Origin: Plasmodium brasilianum
Lineage: Eukaryota > Apicomplexa > Aconoidasida > Haemosporida > Plasmodiidae
NCBI RefSeq assembly: GCF_023973825.1
Contig: NC_090126.1
Span: 434,001 to 498,000, forward strand
Reading direction: 5' to 3'
DNA length: 64,000 nt
The notes under the pieces are model-generated. The model did not search any database and had not been told where the DNA came from. It worked only from the letters and a program-made list of their open reading frames with translations. Made by a program: the position numbers and the translations under genes. Positions 32,755-44,615 of the stretch are shown one piece after another; position 1 is the stretch's first letter; every line of letters begins with the position of its first letter.

Positions 32755-34621
32755 TTAATCATGTGAGGAAATATTTTTTTCTTTTTCTTTTCTCTTGAAC
32801 TTTCTAATAAAATAGTCAATAGCGTCGTCTAATTTTTGGACAAAACTTTGGAGCTCCTCCTTTTCAATTCCTATTACACATGAGAAGGCGATATATGAAA
32901 AAGGATACAAGTCATAACTGGTGCCAAAACTTTGAAATATGTGATTCCCTATTTTTAATGTATTTTTTTCATTTAATTTTTCAAAATCATTGTCAACTTG
33001 TTTTACTTCTAGTTTATTACTTATGGTAATTTTGTTATTCGTCAATTCTTCATTATGCTCAATCGTTCGATGACAAAAAGGGTCCATGTTTGTGTTCTTG
33101 CTATGATCGCTGATTGGAAGGCTAACTTGGTTGCAAACTGCACTGCTAACTGGATTGATAACAGAACTGCTATCTTGTATGCTATTCCCCCTCCTGACGG
33201 AGCTATATGGATTGCTCCCCTGTTCCTCTGTGTGAACATCACTACACTGGGAGTGGAAATTCCGATCTGATTCCGTTGTAAATACTTCCCTTTTCTCTTT
33301 TATTTTTTTTAAAATATAATTTTTAATTAGCAAAGGAGAGCATATGACTCTGTGCCCTGTTACATTTCTATAAAAAAGAAATGAACCGAGTAAACATATC
33401 TTCTTAGGGTCATCTAAACCACAATATTTGTACAATTCATTTAAGTTTATAGCCATTGATATAGTATTTTTACTTGTCTTTATTAAGGAAAGATTATATT
33501 TAGAGCATAATGTATATATCTTCTCTTTAAACCAATTAAAATTTTCAATCCTTTCTTTTCTTAATTTCATTATTTTAGTTTTCCCTAATTCTAATAATGT
33601 AATCAAAAGATCTAGATATGCATGTACAGGAGTTCTACCTGGATATGTCTTTTTCAATTCATTCATCTTTTTTTTATTTCCACTAAATACAATACCACCA
33701 TTAACTGGTACAAGGAAATTCTTATCACAACTTTGAACAACAAAATCAATTCTTCCATTCTCATTATAACATCTCTGTATTTCTTTACAAATGTAATTAC
33801 ATTGTAATCCAAAGGAATTATTAATAATATGAGGCATATTATATTTCTTACAAAGAAGAGAAATGTTTATTATATCATCACAATTTCTAGGTGCATAACT
33901 AGCTGTTACTGATATAACACAACAAATTTTCTCTTTATATTTATCCATTAAATTTTTTATGTTCTCAATATCTGTATATAATTGTTCATCTTTAAAAATC
34001 ATATCTACTACAATATATTTTAAATTACAAAATTCAATGCATTTATAACATGTTTTATGGTCTATTCTCGAAATAATTACATATTCACTATCTATTCTTT
34101 CCTTTTTTATATAAAGAAGACAAGTACTTATGCACATCCCTGTTGCATATGGTAATATGTACACATCTTGACAACTCCTAATGCCAAAATCTTTTATTAA
34201 ATCTTTTACAATACGTGTTGTTGCTTTTGCTAGGATGCTATTCCCTGCACTCTTCGGCTGTACATCATCCAGATTTCCGGATCTGACTCGAAAAGGTGCA
34301 TGTACACATGTGAGTATGAGTGGACAAATGCATTTATAAACTATTATCTCTTTATATTTTTAACTTAATTTTTTTCTTTATTTTTTTCTTTATTTTTTTC
34401 TTTATTTTTTTCCTTATTTTTTTCCTTATTTTTTTCCTTATTTTTTTCCTTATTTTTTTCCTTATTTTTTTCCTTATTTTGTTCCTTATTTTGTTCCTTA
34501 TTTTTTTCTGATATAATACCTCCCTATGCCGTGTCCAAATCCAATGTACTTGCTCCTAACGAGCGCACTGTATATTCTGTTCTCTCTCTCCCCTATTTTT
34601 ACATTCTTTTCACTGTTACAC
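32755..34621 (-). CDS. SepSecS: O-phosphoseryl-tRNA(Sec) selenium transferase (SepSecS), 5' end unresolved
   Basis: The main exon (34282-32755) and an upstream exon (34621-34520) join in phase across GTATTA...GTCAG to give the family signature HGIGR|SGN. The upstream exon encodes the conserved GERENRIYSALVR before HGIGR. Downstream are VQPKSAGNSILAKATTR, LPYATGMCI, RIDHKTCYK, APRNCDDI, MPHIINNSFGLQ, then QSCDKNFLVPVNGG, whose Lys is the PLP Schiff-base lysine, and YPGR. The C-terminal third has an Asn/Ser-rich insert (about 33000-33300). The enzyme converts phosphoseryl-tRNA(Sec) to selenocysteinyl-tRNA(Sec), so the parasite makes selenoproteins. The N-terminal exon (helical domain) is missing from this model: the intron upstream holds a 24-bp minisatellite, and a candidate (REVISTTRLIEDGG, about 34803-34853) does not keep phase. 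Confidence 0.9.
34372..34507. repeat. 12-bp T-rich tandem repeat (TTTTTTCCTTAT)
   Basis: About eleven copies of a T-rich 12-mer lie in the intron between the two recognised SepSecS exons. On the minus strand it is A-rich. Confidence 0.85.
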
Positions 34622-34636
34622 CTGCAAAAAAAATAA

Positions 34637-34785
34637 AATAAATAGATAAACAAATAAATGAACAAATAGATAAACAAATAAATGAACAAATAGATAAACA
34701 AATAAATGAACGAATAGATAAACAAATAAATGAACAAATAGATAAACAAATAAATGAACAAATAGATAAACAAATACAATTCAGT
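34637..34785. repeat. 24-bp minisatellite AAATAAATGAACAAATAGATAAAC
   Basis: About six copies, immediately upstream of the 34621 exon of SepSecS on the minus strand and therefore probably in an intron. It produces LFIYLFIY shadow ORFs. Confidence 0.95.
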
Positions 34786-34942
34786 ACAATGCAATGTACA
34801 CACATTTTTCCACCATCTTCAATCAATCGCGTTGTTGATATTACTTCTCTCAATTTTTTTTATTATACAAGTTTTGAGATGAAATTTTATGCAAAATGTG
34901 CATAATAGTAATTTCGTTTAATCCTTCATCCGGAATGCGTCC

Positions 34943-35248
34943 ATGGGTCAAAATGCTTCAAAAAAAAAAAAAAAAAGTAAAACAATGGGGCTAGTTGAAT
35001 CATCTTCTATGGCTCGTACGTACGTGGGCCCACCCAAGTATGTGTGGATGTTGTACCTTTTATTGATTTTCTTTTTTTCTACATTAGTAGACTTAATTGT
35101 GCACTTATATGTGCACTCGTTCGCTCGATACTTCCCTCATTTATGTTCCTACTTCGATAGGATATTTTCCTTTTGGTTTAGGGTCTACGAACCGGAAAGT
35201 AATCGAATAAAACTTAAAAAATTTTCAAACAACTCTCTACACAGTTAA
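34943..35248 (+). CDS. Short single-span membrane protein, unknown
   Basis: 101 residues, starting MGQNAS followed by a Lys run from an A-tract; MG at position 1-2 with Ser at 6 resembles an N-myristoylation site. A second start, MGLVESSSMARTYVG, follows the Lys run and could be the real one. One membrane segment (VWMLYLLLIFFFSTLVDLIV) is followed by an aromatic/basic region (SFARYFPHLCSYFDRIF) and a Lys/Asn tail. The gene is divergent from SepSecS. A homopolymer miscount in the A-run would shift the first start only. Confidence 0.5.
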   Translation: MGQNASKKKKKSKTMGLVESSSMARTYVGPPKYVWMLYLLLIFFFSTLVDLIVHLYVHSFARYFPHLCSYFDRIFSFWFRVYEPESNRIKLKKFSNNSLHS

Positions 35249-36293
35249 TACACGAATGTGTTACGCATATATACGCACACACGCACACACATACGTATGT
35301 ATATGTGTGTGTGCAAGTATGCAAAAGATAAAAAACAGATACATATTACACATATAACGCTATAATTTTTAAGAGAATATTCCCCCTCAAAAATTTATCC
35401 CACATATAGTATTAACACACATATATATACGTACATATACATATGTGCATAAGTATATGTATATGCACCTGTTCTGATATCAATGAGTATTTATTTTTAT
35501 GTACTCCATCTCTGACGAGTTTCCCAACAGTAGACTTTTCCTTCAGACTGTGCATCACTTTTTTTTAAGAAATAAATAAAACAACAAAAAATTTAAGAAA
35601 AAATTAAAAATGAGAGTTAAAAAGACTTCTAACAATTAACACTTTACTCACTGTCCTAGTATAATTCTTAAAAATGTACTTTAAAAAGGGAACATATATT
35701 CACCATACTTTTGCGTCAAATTACATTTACGTATATTTCTGTTGTTCTTCTTAGCATTTGAAAAAAAAAAAAAAAAAAAAAAATTAAAAAAAAAAAAAAT
35801 TACTACTTAACTTTGCTTGCTTGCTTATTTGTTCCTTCTTTTATTGTTCCTTAGGCGCTCCTTCCTTTATATAAACACATACTTTTTTTTAATTTTAACG
35901 AAAATAGGAAAAGAGAAATTGTTTTTTCTTTTTTTTTTCTCTTTTTTTATCCTTTAATTTTGCCCTGATGTTTTATAAATATTGTAAATGTACATTACGT
36001 TTGTTCTCCTATTCCGTTGTATATGTAAAAAAGGTTTAAATATGACATACAATTTTTTTTCCTTTTTTTTTTTTTTTCTCTTTTTTTACAACAAATAACC
36101 AAAGGTAAACCAAACGAAGGCAAGTCTCTGAACAGGTCGTAAAAGAACATCTATATTTTTATAAATAAATAAATTATGCAATTTGTATAATTTTTTTTTT
36201 TTTTTTTCGTTATCCCATTTTTTTTTTATAATCCTATGTAAAAATAAATATTCATTTTTAGTAGTATGTTGGTATAAACGTTCCTGCTAATTT

Positions 36294-36347
<54 letters not shown>

Positions 36348-36601
36348 TATGCACATATATCATGCGTAGTGTCACTACATCTGGCAATAAAAAAATAAAA
36401 ACATATTTCTTTATTCTATACATGAGCAAAAGCAAAACAACTGTAATTAAAGAATTCATATACTAAAAAAAAAAATTAGCGAATTATGTAAAAAGTTTAT
36501 ATGCACAATATTTATGTACGTGTTTTACTACATAATATATGGTATGATTAAAAACGATAAACAGAAAAAAATTACTAAAATTACTAAAATTACTAAAAAA
36601 A
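35249..36601. other. AT-rich spacer, no gene seen
   Basis: Poly-A/T tracts (35759-35798, 36061-36077, 36190-36207), CA-rich microsatellite at 35270-35320 and (AT)n at 36299-36342. Short open frames here are microsatellite-driven. Confidence 0.6.
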
Positions 36602-36952
36602 TTAAAACAAAAATGAGAAGAACCAAGCCGTTAGCCAGCTGCAGAGGAAAAGAGCAAAGACACAATTTGTTAATACATGTATAAAAAAGTATATTTACAC
36701 CTTCATATATGCATATGTGGGGACGTCGTCCTCAGCTAATGCATACAAGGTTCCATCTCTTTCAAAAATTACATTAAAAAAAAATAGCTACCAATTAATA
36801 CGAATAAAAAGAGTTAAAATCATCTATATAGGGTAAAAAGAGTAACATAAAAGCTAAACAAAATAGTCAATTAGATTATTCAATCCGGACTGACAAATGC
36901 ACGTGCTCCCCTATATATATATGTATATAATGATGTACACATATAAATATAA

Positions 36953-36989
<37 letters not shown>

Positions 36990-37217
36990 GAGGTGCGCAC
37001 ATATACCTCTCCCCCTCTCGGAAGCGTTTCTCAGTCCATCCATACGTTACCGCGTCTTCTTTACAGAACAGCGTTTTTGTCATGTACACCAAATAAATAC
37101 TTACATTTATCAACACCTGTATAACCTTAAACTATAAGAGTTATTATAACCTGCGTAAATTTCATGCATTCTTTGTTTTGTTCTTAATTTATATTTTTTC
37201 TCCCTATCCATACCCAT
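36602..37217 (-). CDS. Small four-exon protein, unknown
   Basis: Exon 1 37217-37151 (MGMDREKKYKLRTKQRMHEI), exon 2 37116-37065 (VDKCKYLFGVHDKNAV), exon 3 36758-36699 (DGTLYALAEDDVPTYAYMK) and exon 4 36638-36602 (WLTAWFFSFLF and stop) total 216 bases, 71 residues, with phases 1, 2, 2 in agreement. Exon 3 could end two bases earlier (36701), in which case exon 4 reads a longer, strongly hydrophobic tail (LANGLVLLIFVLIFLVI). The basic N-terminus, Asp/Gly-rich middle and hydrophobic C-terminus suggest a small tail-anchored or mitochondrial inner-membrane protein. Not recognised. Confidence 0.45.
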
Positions 37218-37291
37218 TTTAGTTATACTATATATATGGTGTTCGCCTTTACCATTTCGACGAATTGGGTGATTTAAGCAGAGGCACAGCT

Positions 37292-38308
37292 TTAATGCAG
37301 AACGTTGTTAAAAATGGTACTTCTACGACTTGGAGTGATAGCGGTACTAGTAGAATTAGCAGTTGCAGTGATAGCAACGGCAGTAGTAGCATCCGCAGTT
37401 GTAGCATCCGCAGTTGTAGCATCCACAGCAGTAACACCCGTAGTAGCATTTTTAATGGAATTTAATGCACCACCTAATATAGCGTTTGTGGACGCATCGG
37501 CGGAGTTGGGGAGCCCGGCATCGCTGCTGCTGTTAAAGAAGTAATAGAACAGTTCGTGTTCCGCTATCAGTTTTTGACATGTGGGTTCTGATAAAAACTT
37601 CAAGGATTTAAATATACAAGATGAATATTGATTTAACTGAGAAATAAAAAAGCAAGCATTTCTTTCGTCATTTCCATCCCCTACAGAATATATAAAACAT
37701 ATAAAAGATGCATTAAATAGATAGGGAGATAATAGTTCATTAATAATTTGATGAAATATAACTTTTTTCCAATCTTTCGGATCAATTAGTGAATTTATTA
37801 ATCTATCCCTAGCAGATATTATTCTAATATTATTATGCATAATAAATGACCAAACAAAAGGTATAAATTTCTTAGCTGAATTTATTAACCATTCTAAACT
37901 TGCATTTGTTACTATTACTAATTTACCTTGTGTTAAACATAAATTTAATGTATTAATTAGTACTGTACTTAACTTAGTAAATAGCTGTTTTATATGTACT
38001 GGAATCGTATCATATAATCCTAGCTTCATTTTTATAGTGATCCAACTCGTTGGTAATATAGTATCATCATAATCAAAGACTATTAATTTCTTACATATAA
38101 ATGGTTTACTAGGTATTATAACATTTCCTTTAACTATCTGATTGGTATTAGTTCTTACTATTTTATCGTCATTACAATTTATACTTGATGAGGCATTTTT
38201 ATTTTTTTCATCCTGTACTTTTTTTATTTCATTTACATGCACATCTTTCGAGTAACTTTTGTAATTAACTGGATTTCCAACAGGGTACAAACTCCATATC
38301 TTTTCCAT
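37292..38308 (-). CDS. HAD-superfamily phosphatase-like protein
   Basis: From Met at 38308-38306 (MEKIWSLYPVGNPVNYK) about 338 residues. HAD motif I is LIVFDYDDTILP (DxDxT), motif II is KLVIVTNASLEW, a Lys for motif III lies in KDWKKVIF, and motif IV is YSVGDGNDERNA. All catalytic positions are present, so an active Mg-dependent phosphohydrolase is likely; the substrate is unknown. The frame stays open upstream to 38527 through a 14-bp repeat array (KQTYRSKHIEANIS cycles), so a longer N-terminus starting at MHICTYNHW is possible but looks like repeat read-through. The C-terminus carries an in-frame ADATT repeat (37370-37450). Confidence 0.75.
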   Translation of the reverse strand: MEKIWSLYPVGNPVNYKSYSKDVHVNEIKKVQDEKNKNASSSINCNDDKIVRTNTNQIVKGNVIIPSKPFICKKLIVFDYDDTILPTSWITIKMKLGLYDTIPVHIKQLFTKLSTVLINTLNLCLTQGKLVIVTNASLEWLINSAKKFIPFVWSFIMHNNIRIISARDRLINSLIDPKDWKKVIFHQIINELLSPYLFNASFICFIYSVGDGNDERNACFFISQLNQYSSCIFKSLKFLSEPTCQKLIAEHELFYYFFNSSSDAGLPNSADASTNAILGGALNSIKNATTGVTAVDATTADATTADATTAVAITATANSTSTAITPSRRSTIFNNVLH

Positions 38309-38341
38309 TTTATCGTTTTTGCAACAATATTTGTGGTGCAA

Positions 38342-38432
38342 ATATATGTTTGCTTCGATATGTTTGCTTCGATATGTTTGCTTCGATATGTTTGCTTCGA
38401 TATGTTTGCTTCGATATGTTTGCTTCAATATT
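38342..38432. repeat. 14-bp tandem repeat ATATGTTTGCTTCG
   Basis: Six copies directly upstream of the HAD Met codon on the minus strand. Because 14 is not a multiple of three, one strand reads the same 14-residue cycle in any frame. Confidence 0.95.
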
Positions 38433-38527
38433 TTTACTTTTTTTAATAAACACCTTTTTAAATGTTTTTTCCTTTTTTCGCATATACATATATTGGGGCA
38501 CCAATGGTTGTATGTACATATGTGCAT

Positions 38528-39942
38528 ATATAAGTGTGCGGCAGAATGAGCTACCGTTTGACAATTTTGACCTTGCCTTTTTTTGCGACTTTTCTCTACA
38601 ATTTTCGTTTTTTACTTAACTGTGGTTTGTCCTTTTGTGTGCAATTATGTTCGACGTCGTTCTGCTTTTTCTTTTTTTTTTTTTTTTTTTTTTCTATATT
38701 TGAAATACGAGTTAAACTCTCAAACTTTATGCATCAAGTAAATGACAAATATAAGAACAAGTATGGTCTCCTTCCATTTATTTTGTAATATTTTACTTTA
38801 TTATGTTTTACTGTGTGTGTTTTACATTATTTTTTTTCTTTATTTAATTTACATTATTATTGTTTACTTTATACTACTTTATTTTTCTTATTAAATGTGC
38901 TACTCCTAACTTGACGCTTCTTTGAATATTTTATTTCCCCTCAGGCTTAAAATGTTAAATGTAACGTATAAAATGTAACGTATAAAATGTAACGTATAAA
39001 ATGTAACGTATAAAATGTAACGTATAAAATGTAACGTAAAATATGTAACAAATAAAATGTAAAGAACAAAATATATGAATTCCATTCAAATTTTCATAAA
39101 CGAAGTACTAAAGTTTAGTAATTATGCAAAAAAATCTAAAACAAAAAATTAAAATATGGAGGTAAAGAAAATGCAAAAGGGGAGGGGGAAAAAAAAAAAA
39201 AAAATTAAATCAGCAAATATATATATACAAATATTTATACACATATATGCATATATTTATACATATATATATTTATACATATATATATTTATACATATAT
39301 ATATATATATTTACATAAATGTGTACGAATAAATACAACAGTAACAATGTAACAAATGAAAAAGGAAATCAAAAAAACTTACAGGAAATATTCAAGAAGA
39401 AAAAAAATTAAAAATTAAATTATTTGAAAATAGAAGGTGTTGATATGGACAAAAAAATTATGTTAAACAAATATGCGTCAAAGCAGAATTAAAAAAATTA
39501 AGAAATTTGTGAACAACAATGCAACGGGTATGTGGCAAAAATGATAAAAGTTGCATAAACTATACGTAACAAGCACGAACATACATACGAACATATATAT
39601 GTATATATTGTACATATATTACATATATTTTGTTGCATATGTTGTACGTACGTATGTGTATATACTCGAATATTTCCTGTTTTAAAAATTTTCGTACAAC
39701 TGTTAAAAATTTACCATTTATGAAGCATGTTCCTCTAGAGTTAATGAGAAAAAATTAAAATAAATAAAAAATAAAAAAAAAAGTAGAATTTATCAAATAC
39801 AAATATGAAAAACATGCATTAAAAATTAATTGCAATTTATTTTTTTTTATTTTTCCATTTATTCATTAATATATGAGCAAGCAAGAATAATGCTGCAAAA
39901 AAAAAAAAAAATAGCTAGCTATTTATCATGCAGATAAGGATA

Positions 39943-39980
<38 letters not shown>

Positions 39981-42900
39981 AATAACAAATACATATGTAC
40001 AAATATGTACTTACATATAAATGTATTAAATTATATTTCATACATGTACATTTATTTTTATATGCGTATATAAATATATATATATACATACTTATGTGTA
40101 TATAGTTGTATACGTATATATAATTAGAAATGGCTAATAATATTTAAAATGATAAATAGACTGCAAATGTTTTGAAAAAACACATATGGAAGATGTATTT
40201 AAGTATGTACTTACATACATATATGTCCTTCAATGTATACGTATATATTTATATATATATGTATGTATATATGTATATATATATATATGTATATATGTAT
40301 GTATATTTGTATGTATATATATATATATGTATATATGTATGTATATTTGTATGTATATATCTGTATGTATATTTGTACGTATATTTTTATAAACATTTGT
40401 ATGTTTATTTGTACATATATTTATACGTACATATATATGTCTATTATTTATATGTATATATCTATCTAAACGTGTTAATTCATTAAATGAATGTAAAAAT
40501 ATGTGTTTAATAGTAGCTGTCAAAAAATGGGTATGAAAAATGTTCGTATTTATTTTGCGTTGTAAAAACATATATGTACTTTATGTGTGCTGTGGACAAA
40601 ATATTAATAAACGACAGTTTATTAGTACGCCAAAATAAATAAAAAATTTCAATATCAAAAACGGTATTGTCGTACCAAGAAAACTTTTTATCTTTGAAAA
40701 AAAGGTAAACTTTTTATTTGACTTCAAATTTGATATCAATTTGGTTTTAATTTTGACATCAATATTTACTTCAGTTTGATTTTAATTTTTACATCAATTT
40801 TGACAACAGTTTTGACAACAGTTTTGACAACAGTTTTGACATCAATTTTAACTTCAATTTTAACTTCAATTTTAACTTCAATTTTGACTTCAATTTTGAC
40901 TTCAATTTGGTTTTAATTTTAACGTCAATCTAATTTTAACTTTCACGTTAATTTTGTTTTAATTTTGACATCAATTTGATTTTAACTTTCACTTCAATTT
41001 TAATTTAATTCGATTTAAATTTTTTTTTTCTTTTATATTTTTAAATCTAGAACATTACCATTAAGTAAACAAAAAGCATGCAAAGAAATAGCATGGTAAA
41101 CATTCACAATAATGCAAAATAAAATAAAAAATAAAACAGAATACACCAAATTAAAGAAAAACAATATTAAATAGAACAAAACAAAGTATATCAAAGCAAA
41201 ATAGAGCAAAGCGAAATAAAATATTGTAATGCAGATTAAAATTTTGTAAAACAAAATAAAATATTGGAAATTAAAATATAGCAAAATAAAACGAAGCAAA
41301 ACTAAGCAAAGCAAAAAAAAAATAAACAAAAAAAAATAAACAAAAAAAAAAAAAAAAATGTAATAAAACTAAAAGATGGTAAACACACAAAGTAAAATTC
41401 CTTTCCCTTTACATTTTCAAAAACCGGATATATGCTGTTCTGCTACAGCTAATCATAGTGTGTTTGTATACATTTACCAGTGAAGCAATAGTGTGCTAGT
41501 AGTTTCTATATTGCATATATATACATATATTTATCTATATTTATTTTTTATTTTGTTTGCCCATTTTGGAAGACAGGAAAAATTATCAAAACAAAAGAAA
41601 ATGTAACCATTATAAGACTATTCTAAAATTTCATGTATTTTAATAACCTTCTATTTTTTTTTTAAATCATTTTTTAATGCATTGAATTACTTGTCATAAA
41701 CCTATTATAAAGGATGTCCTGTATTTAATAAATATGAATATACATGGTTCTCTTTATATACATAAAACAACCTGTTAAAATTGTAGTTTAAGTTCATAAT
41801 GTATATCTTTCCATAAACAGGCACTTAATCATTTGGTGATGGATGTTATAATTGTGTAAGTTTTCCTTTTATATGCATATATATATATATATATGTATAT
41901 ACATGTGAAATACGAAAAATATGGGAAATATTTGCGCATATGCGAAAAAAGTACACAAAATTGAATTGAAGAAAAAAAAAAAAAAAAACTCATAACACTG
42001 CTAAATGCAAAACAGCACACTTCCTTTTCTTATAAAAAGCCACCATATAATAGTAGACTCCAATTAGTTTTGTTTTCCTTAAAGAACATATGATTATACT
42101 ATAAAAAGATTAATAATGTACATTTAAAAAAAAAAAAGGAAAAAAAAAATTCACAGTACATTTATATATTTCTTATGTCCCCATTTATATTAATATGATA
42201 CCTATAGTATATTTAAGTATATTAATAAGGAAATATAAATTAAATTATATGTAAAATTAATACAACATTTTTCTAGTTCAAGAAAACTTTTAAAGATGAA
42301 ACGTTACTTCTTTATATAAAAGAGAAAAATGAGGAACGAAATAAAATAAAATAAAATAAAATAATAAAGAAAGGAAAACAGCGTAAAACAAAACGCAACA
42401 TAATAAAATAAAATAAAATAAAATAAAATTCAATAATTCGTTACAGGCTACGCTTCAAAATTGTGCAAAAAACTAGTAACTATTTACGCACATCTGATAA
42501 TTATCGCCTTAAAAAGAATAGCAACTAACATGCTCATAAGACTAGTGCGCAAGAAGCATACTCTCCTTATTTCTGATTTTTTTTATTTTAAATATTTTTA
42601 AAATGATAATTTTAAGAAATAAACACAGGAAGGGAATTACTTACACTTCTAGATATATATACATAATATATGTGTAAATAATTCAGATACGAAAAAAAGG
42701 TATAATATAACACTGTGCATATAATTTTAATGAACTGCGTGTTGGTTTTTTATTTTTTGTGATATCTAACGATAAATACAAAGACGAAAGGACGAAAAAT
42801 AATGAAAAATTGTTATAAATAGTAAATAATTCTGATAAACAGTAAAAAATAAAAAAAAAGGAAAAAATTGCATAATTTCAAAAGTGATGCATACAAGTAG

Positions 42901-43559
42901 CAGTAATAAAACATATGCGTAATTTTCATGTGTTCATGGGGGAATGTCATTTTTTCAAAACTTCAAACATTTTAGCTAGATAAAAAAAAAAAAGAATTTT
43001 TTTAAATATGTTAAAAACAGAGTAAATGAAAAAATATAAATACCTACATGCGGCATATACATGTATATTTACCAATATATATATATATATACATACATGT
43101 ACATACATATATATATGAGTATTCGCGTTACCACGTTATCGTGTTTACCTCATTCTTTCATGCATATTCATTTTGTACATATTGAGAGAGTAAGAAATGG
43201 CATATTAACTATGCCATCTTTTCGGGATATGAAAAGCTAAGAATATAATAAGGGTTATCAAATATAATCTTGCAAGGGACGGAAAATGCTAGCAACGAAA
43301 ATGTATAAGGAGTGTTTATAAATTAGCGGTCAAACACGTATGTACATGTGTACATGTATACGTATGTACGTGTATTTACGCCTATATTAGTACTTGCGTA
43401 AGTGCATGTGAGCGTTTTTGGTTCAAGCCATAAACTGTTTAACGACGGGACCTCGGTATTTATCATCATACGTATACATACGTATACATATGTACACATA
43501 CGTGTGCATAATATCCGTATGATCAAATTCGCAAAACTTTTCAAAATTATGCAACCCTT
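38528..43559. other. 5 kb AT-rich region, no assigned gene
   Basis: It contains a 14-bp array (GTAACGTATAAAAT, 38956-39045), TA and GTATGTATAT microsatellites (39220-39310, 40210-40460), TTTGACATCAATT-type repeats (40740-41000) and many homopolymers. A + strand frame at 38543-38788 (MSYRLTILTLPFFATFLYNF) is interrupted by a T-run and may be partly real. I accept no gene. The right end is the promoter side of the gene at 43560. Confidence 0.4.
38952..39045. repeat. 14-bp tandem repeat GTAACGTATAAAAT
   Basis: Six near-perfect copies in non-coding DNA, the fourth distinct 14-bp array of the window. Confidence 0.95.
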
Positions 43560-44615
43560 ATGAACATGTCAGGAAATTTTTATTTTCTTATTTTGTTGAT
43601 TAATGTACTAACGAAAATCATAACAAGTGTCAATTCAGTAAAAATGAATAGCGTACATATAAAATTAAATGAAAGCTTAATGAATAATTGTAACAAAATT
43701 ATATACGTCCGTTTTCTTCACCATAAATATAAAAATATATATACATACATAAGGTACCCGTATTTACATATAAATCAGAGAAATATAAATTATTTAAAAA
43801 CCAATAATAGCATTTATTCGAAATATTACAATAATGAGCCTGTTTATAATACCTACAACCCAATTTTAAATTATGATATTTTAGATTTAATAAAAGTGTA
43901 TGGTCGACTAGCTGAGCATGGTGAATATGACTCCCTCAACATTGTTGTAAATGTGGGAGACTCTGAGGGTAAAGAAGTAGAAACGAGAGAAGAAGCTAAA
44001 AAAGTAGGAGAAGTAGAAACAGGGGTAGGAGTAGGGGAAGGAGTTGAATCAACTATAGACGTAAAATCCACCTCTGAAATGAGGGAAACAAAATACTGCA
44101 TGAACCCATTTAAAAAATTAATTTCCTTTTTTAAAAGTAGTAGCAAACATGATAACAAGAGAGTGAACTGGTTTCATCATTTCTTAAAATATGGGAAAAT
44201 GAATTTTACAGATTTCAAAAATGCCATATTGTATCTTAAATTTAAATGGCCAAGAGATTCATTATTTCCATCTTACAATATTTTTTTATTTGAAAAAGGT
44301 TTAAGTAAAAACAGTGATTCACCATTAATACGAAAAAAAGTTGAACACTATATTCAATATCAAGAAATAAATGAAAATTTATTAAAAAGTTGCTTTTATT
44401 GTTTTTCAGATGGTAAGGAATATGTAACAGCTTATGATATATTAAATAAATTTATTCAATGGAAAAAAAATAATAAATGGAAAAAAGAAAATGAGAAAAG
44501 AAGCTTTTTCTTATTTATCAGAAAATATAACAATACTGACGATTCGATAGATTGGTATACTTTCAAAAATAAGATTGATTCTTACACAGTTCACTTGTAT
44601 GAATCCAAAAAATAA
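43560..44615 (+). CDS. Secreted protein, probable apicoplast targeting; degenerate EF-hand-like C-terminus
   Basis: 351 residues, one exon. It starts MNMSGNFYFLILLINVLTKI, a signal peptide, followed by about 70 residues rich in Asn, Lys, Tyr and Ile with almost no acids (IIYVRFLHHKYKNIYTYIR), the composition of Plasmodium apicoplast transit peptides. A Glu/Val/Gly low-complexity insert (about 140-175) precedes a conserved-looking C-terminal domain with MNFTDFKNAILYLKF, CFSDGKEYVTAYDILNKF and DDSIDWYTFKNKID. The spacing of Asp/Gly/hydrophobic residues in these resembles helix-loop-helix EF-hand pairs, but the loops lack full ligand sets. Function unknown. Confidence 0.8.
   Translation: MNMSGNFYFLILLINVLTKIITSVNSVKMNSVHIKLNESLMNNCNKIIYVRFLHHKYKNIYTYIRYPYLHINQRNINYLKTNNSIYSKYYNNEPVYNTYNPILNYDILDLIKVYGRLAEHGEYDSLNIVVNVGDSEGKEVETREEAKKVGEVETGVGVGEGVESTIDVKSTSEMRETKYCMNPFKKLISFFKSSSKHDNKRVNWFHHFLKYGKMNFTDFKNAILYLKFKWPRDSLFPSYNIFLFEKGLSKNSDSPLIRKKVEHYIQYQEINENLLKSCFYCFSDGKEYVTAYDILNKFIQWKKNNKWKKENEKRSFFLFIRKYNNTDDSIDWYTFKNKIDSYTVHLYESKK

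Noticed and set aside
34498..34803. 101-codon minus-strand ORF rich in LFIY
   Set aside because: Mostly minisatellite; only its last third is a real SepSecS exon.
40172..40571. Overlapping Tyr/Ile-rich ORFs on both strands
   Set aside because: Entirely GTATGTATAT microsatellite.
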